A stretch of 64,000 nucleotides of DNA from Jiangella sp. DSM 45060 (GCF_900105175.1 NZ_LT629771.1:6158622-6222621), one strand, 5' to 3'; positions 50,328 to 59,572 are shown, numbered from the stretch's first letter. A program made the numbers and translations. Notes: generated from the sequence alone by a model not told the origin.

Positions 50328-51504
50328 GGGAGCGCCGCAACGACGTCTCCAGCCGGGACACCGGCACGAGGACGAACGCCAGCGCGGCGCCCGCCGCGGC
50401 CATCACGAGGAACACCGACGGCAGCGGCAGCAGGACCGCGAGCGCGCCGCAGGCGACCGGCGCCGCCAGCTTGCCGAGGTTGCGCACCGCACCGGTCAGC
50501 GACACGAAGGCGGCCCGCGCACCCGGCGGCGCCGCCTCGGTGACCAGCACGTTCTGCGCGACGGCGTAACAGCCGTCGGCCGCGCCGAAGGCCAGCAGGC
50601 TCGCCACCACCGCGACCGGCTGGGGTACGAGGCCGAGCACCACGAAGGCCGCCACCGTGACCACGATCGACGTCGCCACGACCGTCGCGGCCCGGAACCG
50701 GCGCAGCAACCGGCCCGACGCCGCGGCCGTCACCGCGCCGAGCACGCTCGCGGCGCCGAGCACGATGCCCGTGGCGGCCACCGACAGCCCGGCCTCCCGG
50801 ACCGCCAGCAGCGGGAAGTACGTCAGCAGCGCGAACTTGAAGAAGAACCGGAGGAACGCCAGCACCTGCAGGCCGACGATGCCGCCGTCGCGGAGGCTGT
50901 GCCCGACCTGGCGCAGGGTCGACGGCGGGCGGGCGGCCCGCTCCCCCGCGTCCGGCCGGTCCACGACGGACCGCGACGGAGGCGGCAGGACGAACCAGCC
51001 CCACAGCGCCACCGGCACCGCCAGCACCGACAGCGCGAACGGCGCGTACCACGCCACCGCCACGAGGAGTCCGGCCACGGCCGGCAGCACCGCCTCGCCG
51101 ACGGTCATGGCCACGATCCGCCGGCCCTGCGCGGCGGCCTGCGCCGGCCCGGTGAGTACGTCGCCGATGAGGGTGATCGTCAGCGCGAGGATCGCGCCGA
51201 ACGCCGCGCCCTGCACCGCGCGCGACACCAGGATCGGGACGAACGACGGCGCCAGCAGCGGCGCCAGGCCGGCCACCGCGAAGACCGCCAGGGAGAGACA
51301 GAGCACGGCCCGCCGCCCGAACCGCTCGGCGAGCAGGCCGGCGGGAACACCGAGGACGACGCCCGGCAGCAGGTAGGCGGTGGTGAACAGCGCCACCTCG
51401 GCGTCGTCGAGCGACAGCGCCTCCTGCATCGCCGGCAGCATCGGCGCCAGCCCCTGGACGCCGGTGGTGGCGACCGCGGCGGCTACGCACGCGACCGCCA
51501 CCAC
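50320..51504 (-). CDS. MFS transporter
   Basis: 394 residues, 12 predicted spans. Motif A is GLLAERFGRRAVL, and the second-half counterpart GRLLRRFRAATV. ATTGVQGLAPMLPAMQEAL at the N terminus is typical of the sugar-efflux/drug-efflux-like MFS groups. GTG 51504 is the most likely start; a preceding GTG codon (51507) and an upstream CTG are alternatives. It follows the binding-protein gene by 29 bases, so a co-expressed exporter or second importer for the pathway. Confidence 0.88.
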   Translation of the reverse strand: MVAVACVAAAVATTGVQGLAPMLPAMQEALSLDDAEVALFTTAYLLPGVVLGVPAGLLAERFGRRAVLCLSLAVFAVAGLAPLLAPSFVPILVSRAVQGAAFGAILALTITLIGDVLTGPAQAAAQGRRIVAMTVGEAVLPAVAGLLVAVAWYAPFALSVLAVPVALWGWFVLPPPSRSVVDRPDAGERAARPPSTLRQVGHSLRDGGIVGLQVLAFLRFFFKFALLTYFPLLAVREAGLSVAATGIVLGAASVLGAVTAAASGRLLRRFRAATVVATSIVVTVAAFVVLGLVPQPVAVVASLLAFGAADGCYAVAQNVLVTEAAPPGARAAFVSLTGAVRNLGKLAAPVACGALAVLLPLPSVFLVMAAAGAALAFVLVPVSRLETSLRRSHG

Positions 51505-51533
51505 CGGCCGGGACCGGCCCGGCCCCGGGTGGG

Positions 51534-52595
51534 TCAGGACTGCTCCTCGACCAACTCGAGGGCACGCTCCAGGACGTCGACCGCGACGACGTCCTCGTAC
51601 TCCGGCACCTCCTCCAGAAGGCCGGACTTCACGCCCACCTCGGCCATGAACGTGACGCTCTCCTCGCTGAGCCCCCCGTCCTCACCGGGCCAGAACCCGT
51701 AGTCGACCGCGCTGGTGTGCAGCGCGCGCAGCGTCTCGTCGTCGGGCATCTCCTCGACGTCGGCGAACTCCTCGACCGCGCCGACGAACGCGTCGTAGTC
51801 GGCCGACAGCTCCCGCATGCCCATGAGGACCGCCGCGCAGTAGTTGGCGGCCAGCTCGGCGTTCTCCTCCAGCCACGCCGCCGGCGCCGCGTGCGCCTCC
51901 TTGACGAAGTCCGGCACCTCCTCGAACAGGCTGGCGATGATCACCGGGTCGGTGGCCTGCTCGGCCGCGTCGTAGTACTGGTAGTCGTGGATCACCGTCG
52001 CGTCGACGTCGCCCGAGGCGAACGCGGTGGTGCGCAGGCCCGACGACTCCAGGATCTGGATGCCGGGGATGTCGGCGGCGGTCTGCTCCTGGCCGAGCGC
52101 CTGCAGCATGGCGTTGAGGATGACGTCGCCGGCGCCGCCGGGGCTGTCCAGCGCGACCCGGGTGTTCGGGTCGAACAGGTCCTCCACGGTGGAGATCCCG
52201 TTCGCGCCGGCGATGACGAAGTCGTCCTGCGCGATGTACGGGCAGAACAGCTTGAAGTCCTGGCCCTGCTCGTTGAGCAGCAGGTTGGAGACCAGGGACC
52301 CGGCCACCACGTCGGCGCGGCCGGACAGCACGGTCTGCGTCGCCACCGCGTGGGAGTCGAACGTCGTGAAGTTGTCGATGGTCATGTCGAGGCCGAAGTC
52401 CTCGCCATAGGTGATGACGCCGAACTTGGCCGGGACGAAGCCGGGCTGGGTCGGCGACGTGTTCGCCACTCTGATGGTGCCGGCGCCGTCACCGCCGCTG
52501 GTGGACGCATCGTCGTCACCGCCACCGCACGCGGCGGCGACAAGTACCAGCGCGACGGCTGGCACGGCGGCTCGGATCGCTGTCTGACGTGCCAT
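51534..52595 (-). CDS. ABC transporter substrate-binding lipoprotein (NitT/TauT/ThiY-like)
   Basis: 353 residues. Lipobox VAAAC (Cys23) and an acidic, Gly-rich linker. The NMT1/SsuA-type fold is recognisable: GFVPAKFGVITYGEDFGLDM, SGRADVVAGSLVSNLLL, and VALDSPGGAGDVILNAMLQALG. Family members bind sulfonates, nitrate, hydroxymethylpyrimidine, riboflavin or aromatic acids. GGAGG precedes ATG 52595 by 5 bases. Placed after the two permease genes, 78 bases on, whereas the ATPase gene comes first. Ligand probably the substrate of the molybdenum hydroxylase pathway (inference). Confidence 0.9.
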   Translation of the reverse strand: MARQTAIRAAVPAVALVLVAAACGGGDDDASTSGGDGAGTIRVANTSPTQPGFVPAKFGVITYGEDFGLDMTIDNFTTFDSHAVATQTVLSGRADVVAGSLVSNLLLNEQGQDFKLFCPYIAQDDFVIAGANGISTVEDLFDPNTRVALDSPGGAGDVILNAMLQALGQEQTAADIPGIQILESSGLRTTAFASGDVDATVIHDYQYYDAAEQATDPVIIASLFEEVPDFVKEAHAAPAAWLEENAELAANYCAAVLMGMRELSADYDAFVGAVEEFADVEEMPDDETLRALHTSAVDYGFWPGEDGGLSEESVTFMAEVGVKSGLLEEVPEYEDVVAVDVLERALELVEEQS

Positions 52596-52673
52596 GAGAA
52601 CCTCCGGATGAACAGACCGGCAACAGGGCCGGGACGTCGGAGAACCGCGAGATCGTGACAGCGCGACGTGGGG

Positions 52674-53465
52674 TCACGCGGTCCGGTAGGCCAGGCTCTT
52701 GCCCTCCACGAACGACGCGAGACGCATGAGCACGAGGCCGAGCAGCATCGTCAGGACGATGCCGGCGAGAAGTGTCGGGATGTCGAACGTGGACTGGGCA
52801 CCGAGCAGGACGCGGCCCAGGTTCGCCGCGGACAGCAGCAGTTCGGCCGTCACCGCGCCGCGGATCGCGCGGCCGACGCCGATCTTGAGGCCGAGGAAGA
52901 TGTACGGCCTCGCCGCGGGCAGCACGACCTTGCGGTAGAGGTCGAGCTTGGAGGCGTTGAACGACTTGCCGACGTCGATCAGCGCCGGCGGAACCTCCTT
53001 GATCCCGGTCGAGGTGTTGACCAGGATCTCGAAGACGCACCACAGCACCACGAGGATGATCCGGCCGCGCAGTTCCAGGCCGGTGTAGATGCCGAGGATC
53101 GGGATGAGCAGCGACACCGGCGTCGCGTAGCCGGCGTGCACCAGCGGCTCGATGGTGTTCTGGGCGTAGCGGGACACGCCGATCCACAGGCCCACGCCGA
53201 CGCCGATGACGGCGGCGATGACGTAGCCGACCACCATGGTGAGCATCGTGCCGGCGAGCGCCCGGCCGAAGTCGCCGCTGGCGAAGCCGTCCCACATGGC
53301 GGTGGCGACCTCGGTGACCGGCGCGATGGTGAAGGACTCGGGCTTGCGGCCGTACCACTCCCAGGCGGCGAGCAGCGCGATCACCGAGGTGATCCGCAGC
53401 GTCCACATCAGGATCGGCCCGGTCGGGTCGATGCGGGCGGCCGCCGGTTTCGTCGTCGACGCCAT
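52674..53465 (-). CDS. ABC transporter permease (SsuC/ThiX-like), second of two
   Basis: 263 residues with six spans and the EAA-type loop near 175 (KEVPPALIDVGKSFNASKLDLYRKVVLPAARPYI in pieces: DVGKSFNAS, VVLPAARPY). It is similar in fold but clearly different in sequence from the adjacent permease. Its ATG overlaps the stop of that gene by one base (TGATG). A heteromeric permease pair is implied. Confidence 0.9.
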   Translation of the reverse strand: MASTTKPAAARIDPTGPILMWTLRITSVIALLAAWEWYGRKPESFTIAPVTEVATAMWDGFASGDFGRALAGTMLTMVVGYVIAAVIGVGVGLWIGVSRYAQNTIEPLVHAGYATPVSLLIPILGIYTGLELRGRIILVVLWCVFEILVNTSTGIKEVPPALIDVGKSFNASKLDLYRKVVLPAARPYIFLGLKIGVGRAIRGAVTAELLLSAANLGRVLLGAQSTFDIPTLLAGIVLTMLLGLVLMRLASFVEGKSLAYRTA

Positions 53466-54316
53466 CAGTTCGCCCCCCTGACGCTGGACGCCACGTCGCC
53501 GGACCACGGGGTGAACCGCCGCTGGGCGAGCATGAGCGATTGAGTGAGTGCGGTGCCGACCAGGACGATCACCGCGGCGAGGGCGAAGAACTCGCCCAGG
53601 TTGCGGTCGAGGCCGAGCGTGGTGAGCTTCCGGCCCGTGCCGATGGTCACCCACAGCTCGGCGATGATCATGCCCTGGACGGCCTGGCCGAGGCCGAGTC
53701 GCAGGCCGGCGATGATGAACGGCAGCGTCCCCGGCAGCGTGATCGAGACGAACCGCTTGACCGGCCCGATGTTGAACGACCGCGCCATCTCCAGCACGGC
53801 CGGGTCGATGGACCGGACGCCGTTCGCGGGGTTGATGGTGACGTAGAAGATCGCGAACAGCGCCACGACGGCGACCCGGAACTCGAAGCCGGTGCCGAAC
53901 ACCAGGATGATGAACGGCAGCATCGCCGCCAGCGACGTCACGAACAGGGCGTTCACGTACGGCCCGAGCAGGAACTCGACCGGGCGGAACGTGCCCATCA
54001 GCAGGCCGACCGGCACCCCGATGAGCACGGCGATGCCGAAGCCGACCAGCATCTGGGTGAAGCTCTCGGCGACCAGGCCGAGCGAGCCGTCGCCGACGAT
54101 GGTCCGGAAGCCGTCAGCGACGTCGCTGAGGCTGGGGAAGAAGAACGGCCCGACCCGCCGCGCGAACAGCTCCCACGCGACGAGCAGCAGGCCCCAGGTG
54201 ACGGTCCGCTGGAACCACACCCGCTGGTACAGCGGCAGGCGGTCGCGCGCGGCCGGCGCGGCGGGGACGGGGGTGGCGGGGGCCTCGGCGACCGGCGCCG
54301 CCGGCTCAGGCCGCAC
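53465..54316 (-). CDS. ABC transporter permease (SsuC/ThiX-like), first of two
   Basis: 283 residues from GTG 54316. A Pro/Ala-rich N-terminal tail (about 30 residues) precedes six spans. The EAA loop reads DPAVLEMARSFNIGPVKRFVSITLPGTLPFI in pieces (EMARSFNIG, ITLPGTLPF). The gene overlaps the ATPase gene by 11 bases. Together with the second permease it should form a heterodimeric channel. Confidence 0.9.
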   Translation of the reverse strand: MRPEPAAPVAEAPATPVPAAPAARDRLPLYQRVWFQRTVTWGLLLVAWELFARRVGPFFFPSLSDVADGFRTIVGDGSLGLVAESFTQMLVGFGIAVLIGVPVGLLMGTFRPVEFLLGPYVNALFVTSLAAMLPFIILVFGTGFEFRVAVVALFAIFYVTINPANGVRSIDPAVLEMARSFNIGPVKRFVSITLPGTLPFIIAGLRLGLGQAVQGMIIAELWVTIGTGRKLTTLGLDRNLGEFFALAAVIVLVGTALTQSLMLAQRRFTPWSGDVASSVRGAN

Positions 54317-55091
54317 GGCCAGCCGTCCCCGACTTGAGGGCGTCCCAGAGCTGGAACTTCATCTTCGCGAACTCGGGGTCGCTGCGCAGGTCGTCGCGGC
54401 GCGGCCGGGCGAACGGCACGTCGACGATCTGGGCCACCCGCCCGGGCCGGTTGCTCATCACGATGATGCGGTCGGCGAGGAACAGCGCCTCCTCGATGTC
54501 GTGCGTGATGAGCAGCGCGGTGCTGCGGCGAACCTCCCAGATCCGCTCCAGCTCGCCCTGCATGACGATCTTGGTCTGCGCGTCGAGGGCGCCGAACGGC
54601 TCATCCAGCAGCAGCATCTCCGGCTCGACGGCGAACGCGCGGGCCAGGCCGACCCGCTGCTGCATGCCGCCGGAGAGCTGGGCCGGGTAGTGGTCCTCGA
54701 ACCCGGACAGGCCGACCATGTCGATGTAGGTGGCGGCCCGCTCGCGGCGCTCCCGCTGGCCGACGCCCAGACACTCCAGCCCGAACTCCACGTTCTTGCG
54801 GACGGTCCGCCAGGGCAGCAGGTGTGCGTGCTGGAAGACGACGCCGCGGTCGGGTCCGGGGCCGGTGATCGGGCGGCCCTTCAGCAGGATCTGGCCCGAC
54901 GACGGCGCGGTCAGGCCGTCGATCATGCGCAGCAGGGTGGACTTGCCACACCCGCTGGCGCCGATGATGACGCAGAACTCGCCTTCGTCGACGGACAGGC
55001 TGACGTCCGCAAGGGCGTGTGTCTCCTGGACGACACGGCCGCGCTTGGTCGTGAAGGTCTTGGACACGTTCTCGATGGTGAGGACGCTCAT
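54306..55091 (-). CDS. ABC transporter ATP-binding protein (SsuB/TauB-like)
   Basis: 261 residues from ATG 55091 (ATG 55118 would add 9). Walker A GASGCGKSTLLR near 40, Q-loop FQHAHLLPW, signature LSGGMQQRVGLARAF, Walker B MLLLDEPFGALDAQ and H-loop ITHDIEEALFL. Energises the NitT/TauT-type importer. The frame continues to GTG 55142 but that codon lies inside the TGTATCC element and is not a start. First gene of the importer unit. Confidence 0.93.
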   Translation of the reverse strand: MSVLTIENVSKTFTTKRGRVVQETHALADVSLSVDEGEFCVIIGASGCGKSTLLRMIDGLTAPSSGQILLKGRPITGPGPDRGVVFQHAHLLPWRTVRKNVEFGLECLGVGQRERRERAATYIDMVGLSGFEDHYPAQLSGGMQQRVGLARAFAVEPEMLLLDEPFGALDAQTKIVMQGELERIWEVRRSTALLITHDIEEALFLADRIIVMSNRPGRVAQIVDVPFARPRRDDLRSDPEFAKMKFQLWDALKSGTAGRAA

Positions 55092-55130
55092 CAGATCCGT
55101 CCGTTCATGATGGGACATTCGTCTACATGA

Positions 55131-55142
55131 TTTTGGATACAC
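55131..55142 (-). promoter_or_regulatory. Shared TGTATCC operator-like element upstream of the ABC importer unit
   Basis: Minus strand GTGTATCCAAAA, 43 bases before ATG 55091 (16 before ATG 55118). Shares TGTATCCAA with the element at 63461-63470. Confidence 0.5.
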
Positions 55143-55210
55143 TAGGTGCGGTGCGCGAACGCGTCAACAGCGGGGAACGAGATTTCGGCGGCTGAGATCC
55201 GATCGAAACA

Positions 55211-55230
55211 CGGGCGCCCGCGGGCGCCCG
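55211..55230 (-). terminator. GC-rich palindrome after the gntR gene
   Basis: CGGGCGCCCG occurs twice in tandem, giving a perfect 20-bp palindrome that begins 1 base after the stop of the minus-strand gntR gene (55232) and is followed on that strand by TGTTTCG. A strong hairpin suited to termination in this genome, though without a long U tract. Confidence 0.5.
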
Positions 55231-55231
55231 G

Positions 55232-55945
55232 TCAGACGGTCTCGGATTCCTCTTGTTCGACCAGTGCCTGCAGCTCGACGGAGACCCGGCCGAGGTGCGT
55301 GGCCAGCCATGCCTTGGCCTTCTCGGTGTCGCCGGCTTCCAGGTGGGCGATGAGGCCGGGGTGCCCGCCGCGCTCGGGGACGCGGCGCAGCAGGAGGTAC
55401 CGGCCCACGGAGTCGCGCAGGTTCTTCGCCGAGGCGAGCGTGCGAGGCCGGTCGGCCAGCGCGTAGAGCCGCTCGTAGAACTCCTTGCGCAGTTCCAGCC
55501 CGGTGGCGAGGTCGGTGGTGTCGTCGAGCTGGACCGCGAGCCGCTTGAGGTCGTCGAGCACCTCAGGCGTGAGGTTGGGGATCGACAGCTCGATCAGGTG
55601 CCCCTCGAGCAGGATGCGCAGCTCGTAGATCTCGGCGATCTCGGACGGGCTGAGCACCGACACGGTGACGCCGCGGTGGGTGTGGATGCGCACCAGGCCC
55701 TCACCCTCGAGCTGCCGGAGGCTGGCCCGCACGGGCATGCGGCTCACGCCGAGATGCGATGCGATGGCGTCGAGGTTGAGGCGGTGGCCGGGTGGGAAGG
55801 CGCCCTGCAGGATGGCCTCGCGGATGAACGCCTGGGTCATCTCCTCGACGGTCATGAACGTGCCGCGCACGGACTTGGCGATGACGTCGAGCGTCTCGTC
55901 GTCGGCCGGGGCCGTCCCGCCATTGCGCGCGCTCGTCCTACCCAT
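55232..55945 (-). CDS. GntR-family regulator (FCD/VanR type) of the catabolic island
   Basis: 237 residues from ATG 55945. Winged helix with DAIASHLGVSRMPVRASLRQLEGEGLVRI pieces (HLGVSRMPVR) at about 50-80 and an FCD helical ligand domain (EIYELRILLEGHLIEL near 115; HLEAGDTEKAKAWLATHLGR near 215). One of the usual FCD metal-site His residues is not evident in FYERLYAL. It lies between the molybdenum-hydroxylase unit and the ABC unit and has the CTGTAT element at its own promoter; probable regulator of all four units. Confidence 0.9.
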   Translation of the reverse strand: MGRTSARNGGTAPADDETLDVIAKSVRGTFMTVEEMTQAFIREAILQGAFPPGHRLNLDAIASHLGVSRMPVRASLRQLEGEGLVRIHTHRGVTVSVLSPSEIAEIYELRILLEGHLIELSIPNLTPEVLDDLKRLAVQLDDTTDLATGLELRKEFYERLYALADRPRTLASAKNLRDSVGRYLLLRRVPERGGHPGLIAHLEAGDTEKAKAWLATHLGRVSVELQALVEQEESETV

Positions 55946-55969
55946 GCACGTTCCTCTGCTCTGAAGGGG

Positions 55970-55989
55970 TTATCAAGAATACAGTCATG
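55970..55989 (-). promoter_or_regulatory. Shared CTGTATTC operator-like element upstream of gntR
   Basis: Minus strand CATGACTGTATTCTTGATAA (55989-55970), 33 bases from the CTGTAT core to ATG 55945. Overlaps the stop codon of the upstream molybdenum-hydroxylase gene. Confidence 0.5.
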
Positions 55990-58276
55990 ACTGGCTACGT
56001 CCATTGATCAGGCGCCAGACGCGCTCGGGAGTGAGCGGGAGCCGGTCGGGCCAGCGACCCGTCGCCCGGGCCACGGCCGCCGCCACCGCCCCGCCGATCG
56101 GGTTGAGCGTGCCCTCCCCCGCGCCTTTGGCGCCATACGGTCCCACACCATCGCGGCGCTCGGCAATCATCAGATCGATCTTGCGTGGAAGATCCTGCAC
56201 CCGGGGCACGCGATAGTCGACGACGTTGGCGTTGGCGAGCTGCGCGCCGTCGTAGACGAGCTCCTCGTGCAGCGCGATGCCCAGGCCCTGGGTGGCGGCG
56301 CCGAGGTCCTGCCCCTCGACGGCGCGCGGGTTGATGGCGAAGCCGACGTCGGCGACGGTGACCAGCTGGTCGACGGCCACGACGCCGGTCTCGGGGTCGA
56401 TCTCCACCGCGACGCCGACCATGCCGACCTCCCAGAACGGCGGCATCTGCTGGGTCGCGCCGTCGCGGCGCAGCAACCCGACGCCGGTGACCTCGCCGGC
56501 CGACCCGCCGAACCACTGCCGCACGACGGCGCCGAAGTCGAGCTCGCGCCCGTCCGGGCCGGCCACCGCGCCGGGGAGGTCGCTGACGTCCTCGGGTGCG
56601 CATGAGAACAGCTCGGCGGCCATGTCGCGCAGCCGTGAGCGCGCGTCGGCGCAGGCGCGTTGCAGCGCGAGGCCGACCAGCGTGGTGGTGCGGCTGGCGC
56701 CGGTGGTCCGCTCGTACGGCGTCACGGAGGTGTCGGACTGGACCACGGTGACGACGGCGAGGTCGACGCCCAGCTCCTCGGCGGCGACCTGCGCGAGCAG
56801 CGAGCGGCTGCCCTGTCCCATCTCCGTCGACCCGCTGAGCACCAGCACGGAGCCGTCGGTCTGGATGCGGACCTGGGCGGTCGAGATCGGGTAGGCGCCG
56901 GCGTCGGACACGGAGCAGCCGAAGCCGATGCCGTAGTGCGCGACGTCCTTGCGGTCGCGCTCCAGCGACTCGACCACCATCTCGAGGTCGGCCGGGATGT
57001 CGGCGTCGATGCCGCGCTTGCCGGGCAGGATCGTCTCGCCCTTGCGCGCGAGGTTGCGCCGGCGGATGTCCGCGCCGGAGATGCCCAGCCGCTCGGCCGC
57101 CTGGTCGAGGTTGGTCTCGCCGGCGAGGTTGCCCTGCGGCGCCCCGAACCCGCGGTACGACGACGCCGGCGACGTGTTCGTGTAGACGGAGCGGCCGCGG
57201 ACGCGCAGGTTCGGTATGCGGTACGGGCCGAAGCAGCGGTTCACCGACTTCGCCATGACCAGCGGGCCGTTGTCGGCGTACGCGCCGGAGTCCATGACGA
57301 TGTCGAACTCGCGCGCCAGGATGGTGCCGTCGGCGGCGAACCCGCTCTTCACCCGGACACGCGCGGAGTCGACGCGGGTGGTGTAGATGGCCTCCTCGAC
57401 GCTCAGCGTCAGCTTCACCGGCCGGCCGGTGGCCCACGACGCCACCGACGCCAGCGGCTCGACCTTGGTGTACGACTTCGACCCGTAGCCGCCGCCGAGG
57501 TACGGCGACGTGACCCGCACACGCGACAGCGGCAGGTCGAAGACGCGCGCCAGGTCGTCGCGGACCATGTATGGGTGCTGCGCCGTGGAGACGACGGTCA
57601 GCGCGCCCTCGTGGTACGACGCCACCGCGTTGTACGGCTCCATGGCGTACGCGTAGAGCATCGGGAAGTGCACGGTGTTCTCGACGACGACGGCGGCCTC
57701 GGCGAACGCGGCGTCGACGTCGCCCCAGCCGATGCTCACCTCGTGGGCGAGGTTCGACAGTGCTGGTTCGGAGTCGTCGGCCTCTTCATCGACGTGCGAG
57801 AGGTTCTTGAACGACTCGTCGCCGGTGGCGTCGTAGGACCGCTCGTGCACCAGCGGCGCGCCCTCGGCCAGCGCGGCGTCGACGTCCATGACGGACGGCA
57901 GGTCCTCGTAGGACACCCGGACCAGTTCGACGGCGTCGGCGGCGGCCGCGACGGTCTCGGCGACGACGACGGCGACCGGCTCGCCGTAGTAGCGCACCTT
58001 CCCGGTGGCCAGGATCCAGTGGTCGGAGATGATGTGGCCGAACCGCGCGAACAGCGCCGAGAGGTCGTCGGCCGTCACCACGGCGACGACGCCGGGGCTC
58101 TTTAGCGCCGCCGCGACGTCGATGCCGGTGATGCGGGCGTGCGCGCGGTCGGAGCGGACGACCTTCGCGTGCGCCATGCCGGGCATCGTCACGTCGACGC
58201 AGTACTCCGCCGCGCCGGTGACCTTCTCGAGGAGGTCGGGCCGGCGCACCGACCGCCCGACGACGGTCTCACCCAT
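55985..58276 (-). CDS. Molybdenum hydroxylase large subunit (xanthine dehydrogenase family)
   Basis: 763 residues. Two-part molybdopterin-binding subunit: N-terminal a/b hammerhead domain (1-115) and C-terminal Mo-binding domain with TSPYLGGGYGSKSY, SSYRGFGAPQGNLAGE, GSTEMGQGSRSLLAQ and the catalytic Glu in GAKGAGEGTLNP. The active-site loop lacks the Cys of CO dehydrogenases (AYRCSFR), so this is a hydroxylase of the XdhB/aldehyde-oxidase type, inserting oxygen from water into an N-heterocycle or aldehyde. Overlaps the 2Fe-2S gene by 8 bases. No xdhC-type maturation gene is adjacent. Confidence 0.93.
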   Translation of the reverse strand: MGETVVGRSVRRPDLLEKVTGAAEYCVDVTMPGMAHAKVVRSDRAHARITGIDVAAALKSPGVVAVVTADDLSALFARFGHIISDHWILATGKVRYYGEPVAVVVAETVAAAADAVELVRVSYEDLPSVMDVDAALAEGAPLVHERSYDATGDESFKNLSHVDEEADDSEPALSNLAHEVSIGWGDVDAAFAEAAVVVENTVHFPMLYAYAMEPYNAVASYHEGALTVVSTAQHPYMVRDDLARVFDLPLSRVRVTSPYLGGGYGSKSYTKVEPLASVASWATGRPVKLTLSVEEAIYTTRVDSARVRVKSGFAADGTILAREFDIVMDSGAYADNGPLVMAKSVNRCFGPYRIPNLRVRGRSVYTNTSPASSYRGFGAPQGNLAGETNLDQAAERLGISGADIRRRNLARKGETILPGKRGIDADIPADLEMVVESLERDRKDVAHYGIGFGCSVSDAGAYPISTAQVRIQTDGSVLVLSGSTEMGQGSRSLLAQVAAEELGVDLAVVTVVQSDTSVTPYERTTGASRTTTLVGLALQRACADARSRLRDMAAELFSCAPEDVSDLPGAVAGPDGRELDFGAVVRQWFGGSAGEVTGVGLLRRDGATQQMPPFWEVGMVGVAVEIDPETGVVAVDQLVTVADVGFAINPRAVEGQDLGAATQGLGIALHEELVYDGAQLANANVVDYRVPRVQDLPRKIDLMIAERRDGVGPYGAKGAGEGTLNPIGGAVAAAVARATGRWPDRLPLTPERVWRLINGRSQS

Positions 58277-58772
58277 GCGCGCCTCCCCGCAGCTGCTCGG
58301 CGACCTGCTCGACCGCCTCGACGATCGGCTCGTAGCCGGTGCACCGGCAGATGTTGCCCTCGAGGTGCTCGACGATGGCCGCGCGGTCGGGCACGTCGTC
58401 GCCGTCGAGCAGCGCCTTCGACATCATCAGGAACCCGGGCGTGCAGAACCCGCACTGCAGCGCGAAGTTGTCGACGAACGACTCCTGCAGCGGGTGCAGC
58501 GTCTGCCCGTCGGACAGCCCTTCGACCGTGGTGACGGCGGCGCCGTCGGCGTCGGCGGTGAGGAACGTGCACGAGCTGACCGGCCGGCCGTCGACCAGCA
58601 CGGTGCACACACCGCACACCTGCAGCTCGCAGCTCACCTTCGTCCCGGTCAGGCCGAGATCCTCGCGCAGGAAGTCGGCCAGCAGCGACCGCGGTTCAAT
58701 CTGCCGGCTGACGCTGACGCCGTTGACGTCGACGGTCACCGGGACGCTGGGCGGCCCAGAAGGCTCGGTCAT
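58269..58772 (-). CDS. Molybdenum hydroxylase 2Fe-2S subunit
   Basis: 167 residues from ATG 58772. Plant-type ferredoxin cluster ligands C48, C53, C56 and C68 (CELQVCGVC...SSC; the family's usual Gly after CE is Leu-Gln here) and the second cluster C107, C110, C142 and C144 (CGFC...NICRCTGY). It passes electrons from the Mo centre to the FAD subunit. Start and stop overlap neighbours by 4-8 bases. Confidence 0.95.
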   Translation of the reverse strand: MTEPSGPPSVPVTVDVNGVSVSRQIEPRSLLADFLREDLGLTGTKVSCELQVCGVCTVLVDGRPVSSCTFLTADADGAAVTTVEGLSDGQTLHPLQESFVDNFALQCGFCTPGFLMMSKALLDGDDVPDRAAIVEHLEGNICRCTGYEPIVEAVEQVAEQLRGGAHG

Positions 58773-59572
58773 GCGCTCACCTGCTCCAGCTTGGCCAGGG
58801 CACGCCGCACGTAGACCGCGGTGACGTGCCGCTTGTACTCCTCGGACCCGGAGAGGTCCGGCGTGGGGTCGATCCAGCCCGCAACGGCGTCGGGGTCGAT
58901 CTCGCCGAGCGACCCGAACGACCATGCCATCGGCACCTCGCCGACCGCGCCGACGCCCAGCCGGTACCACCCGGCGGCGTCGTCGGCCAGCACCGCGACC
59001 CCGACCGTCGGCCGCTCCATGGTCTGGAACTTCACGTACGCGCCGCGCAGGCCGTCGCGCAGCGGGATGCGCACGTCGACCAGCAGCTCGTCGGGCTCCT
59101 TCTCCGCGTAGTACGGACCGGCCACGAACTCCTCGACCGTGACGGTGCGCCGGCCGGCGGGCGCGGCCAGCGTGACCGTGGCGCTCAGCGCCATGAGCAC
59201 CGTCGCGACGTCGGACTTCGGCTCGGCGAAGCAGAGGTTGCCGCCGATGGAGCCCTGGCTGCGCACCCGGGCGTTGCCGATGTGCTTCTCCATGCGGGCG
59301 AAGACCGGCAGCCGCTGCTGGATGACGGGGTGCGCGGCGAGGTCGGCGTGCCGCTCGGTCGCGCCGACGACCAGCACGTCGTCGTCGACGCGGACACCGG
59401 ACAGCTCGGGCACCCGCTTGAGGTCGACCAGCGCGTCGGGCCGGTGCAGGCCGGCCCGCATGGCGAGCAGGAGCTCGGTGCCGCCGCAGTACGGCACCGA
59501 GTCCTCGGACAGCTCGCGCAGCGCCTCGTCGAGCGTCGCGGGACGCCGCAACGCGAACGGCGGCAGCGTCAT
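58769..59572 (-). CDS. Molybdenum hydroxylase FAD-binding subunit
   Basis: 267 residues from ATG 59572. FAD-binding elements of the CoxM/XdhB type: VPYCGGTELLLAMRAG near 27-42 and ARVRSQGSIGGNLCFAEPKSD near 105-125 (family pattern TIGGNLxxxDPxxD). The C-terminal CO_deh_flav_C domain follows. Overlaps both neighbours by 4 bases (ATGA). Gene order here is CoxG-FAD-FeS-Mo along transcription. Confidence 0.93.
   Translation of the reverse strand: MTLPPFALRRPATLDEALRELSEDSVPYCGGTELLLAMRAGLHRPDALVDLKRVPELSGVRVDDDVLVVGATERHADLAAHPVIQQRLPVFARMEKHIGNARVRSQGSIGGNLCFAEPKSDVATVLMALSATVTLAAPAGRRTVTVEEFVAGPYYAEKEPDELLVDVRIPLRDGLRGAYVKFQTMERPTVGVAVLADDAAGWYRLGVGAVGEVPMAWSFGSLGEIDPDAVAGWIDPTPDLSGSEEYKRHVTAVYVRRALAKLEQVSA

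Noticed and set aside
55092-55142. Upstream start (GTG 55142) for the ABC ATP-binding gene
   Set aside because: The codon lies within the TGTATCC element shared by other promoters of the island; the conserved protein begins at ATG 55091.
55985-58276. Annotation as aerobic CO dehydrogenase large subunit
   Set aside because: CoxG-like neighbour and gene order suggest it, but the active-site Cys loop (AYRCSFR) is absent, so a general Mo hydroxylase is the safer call.
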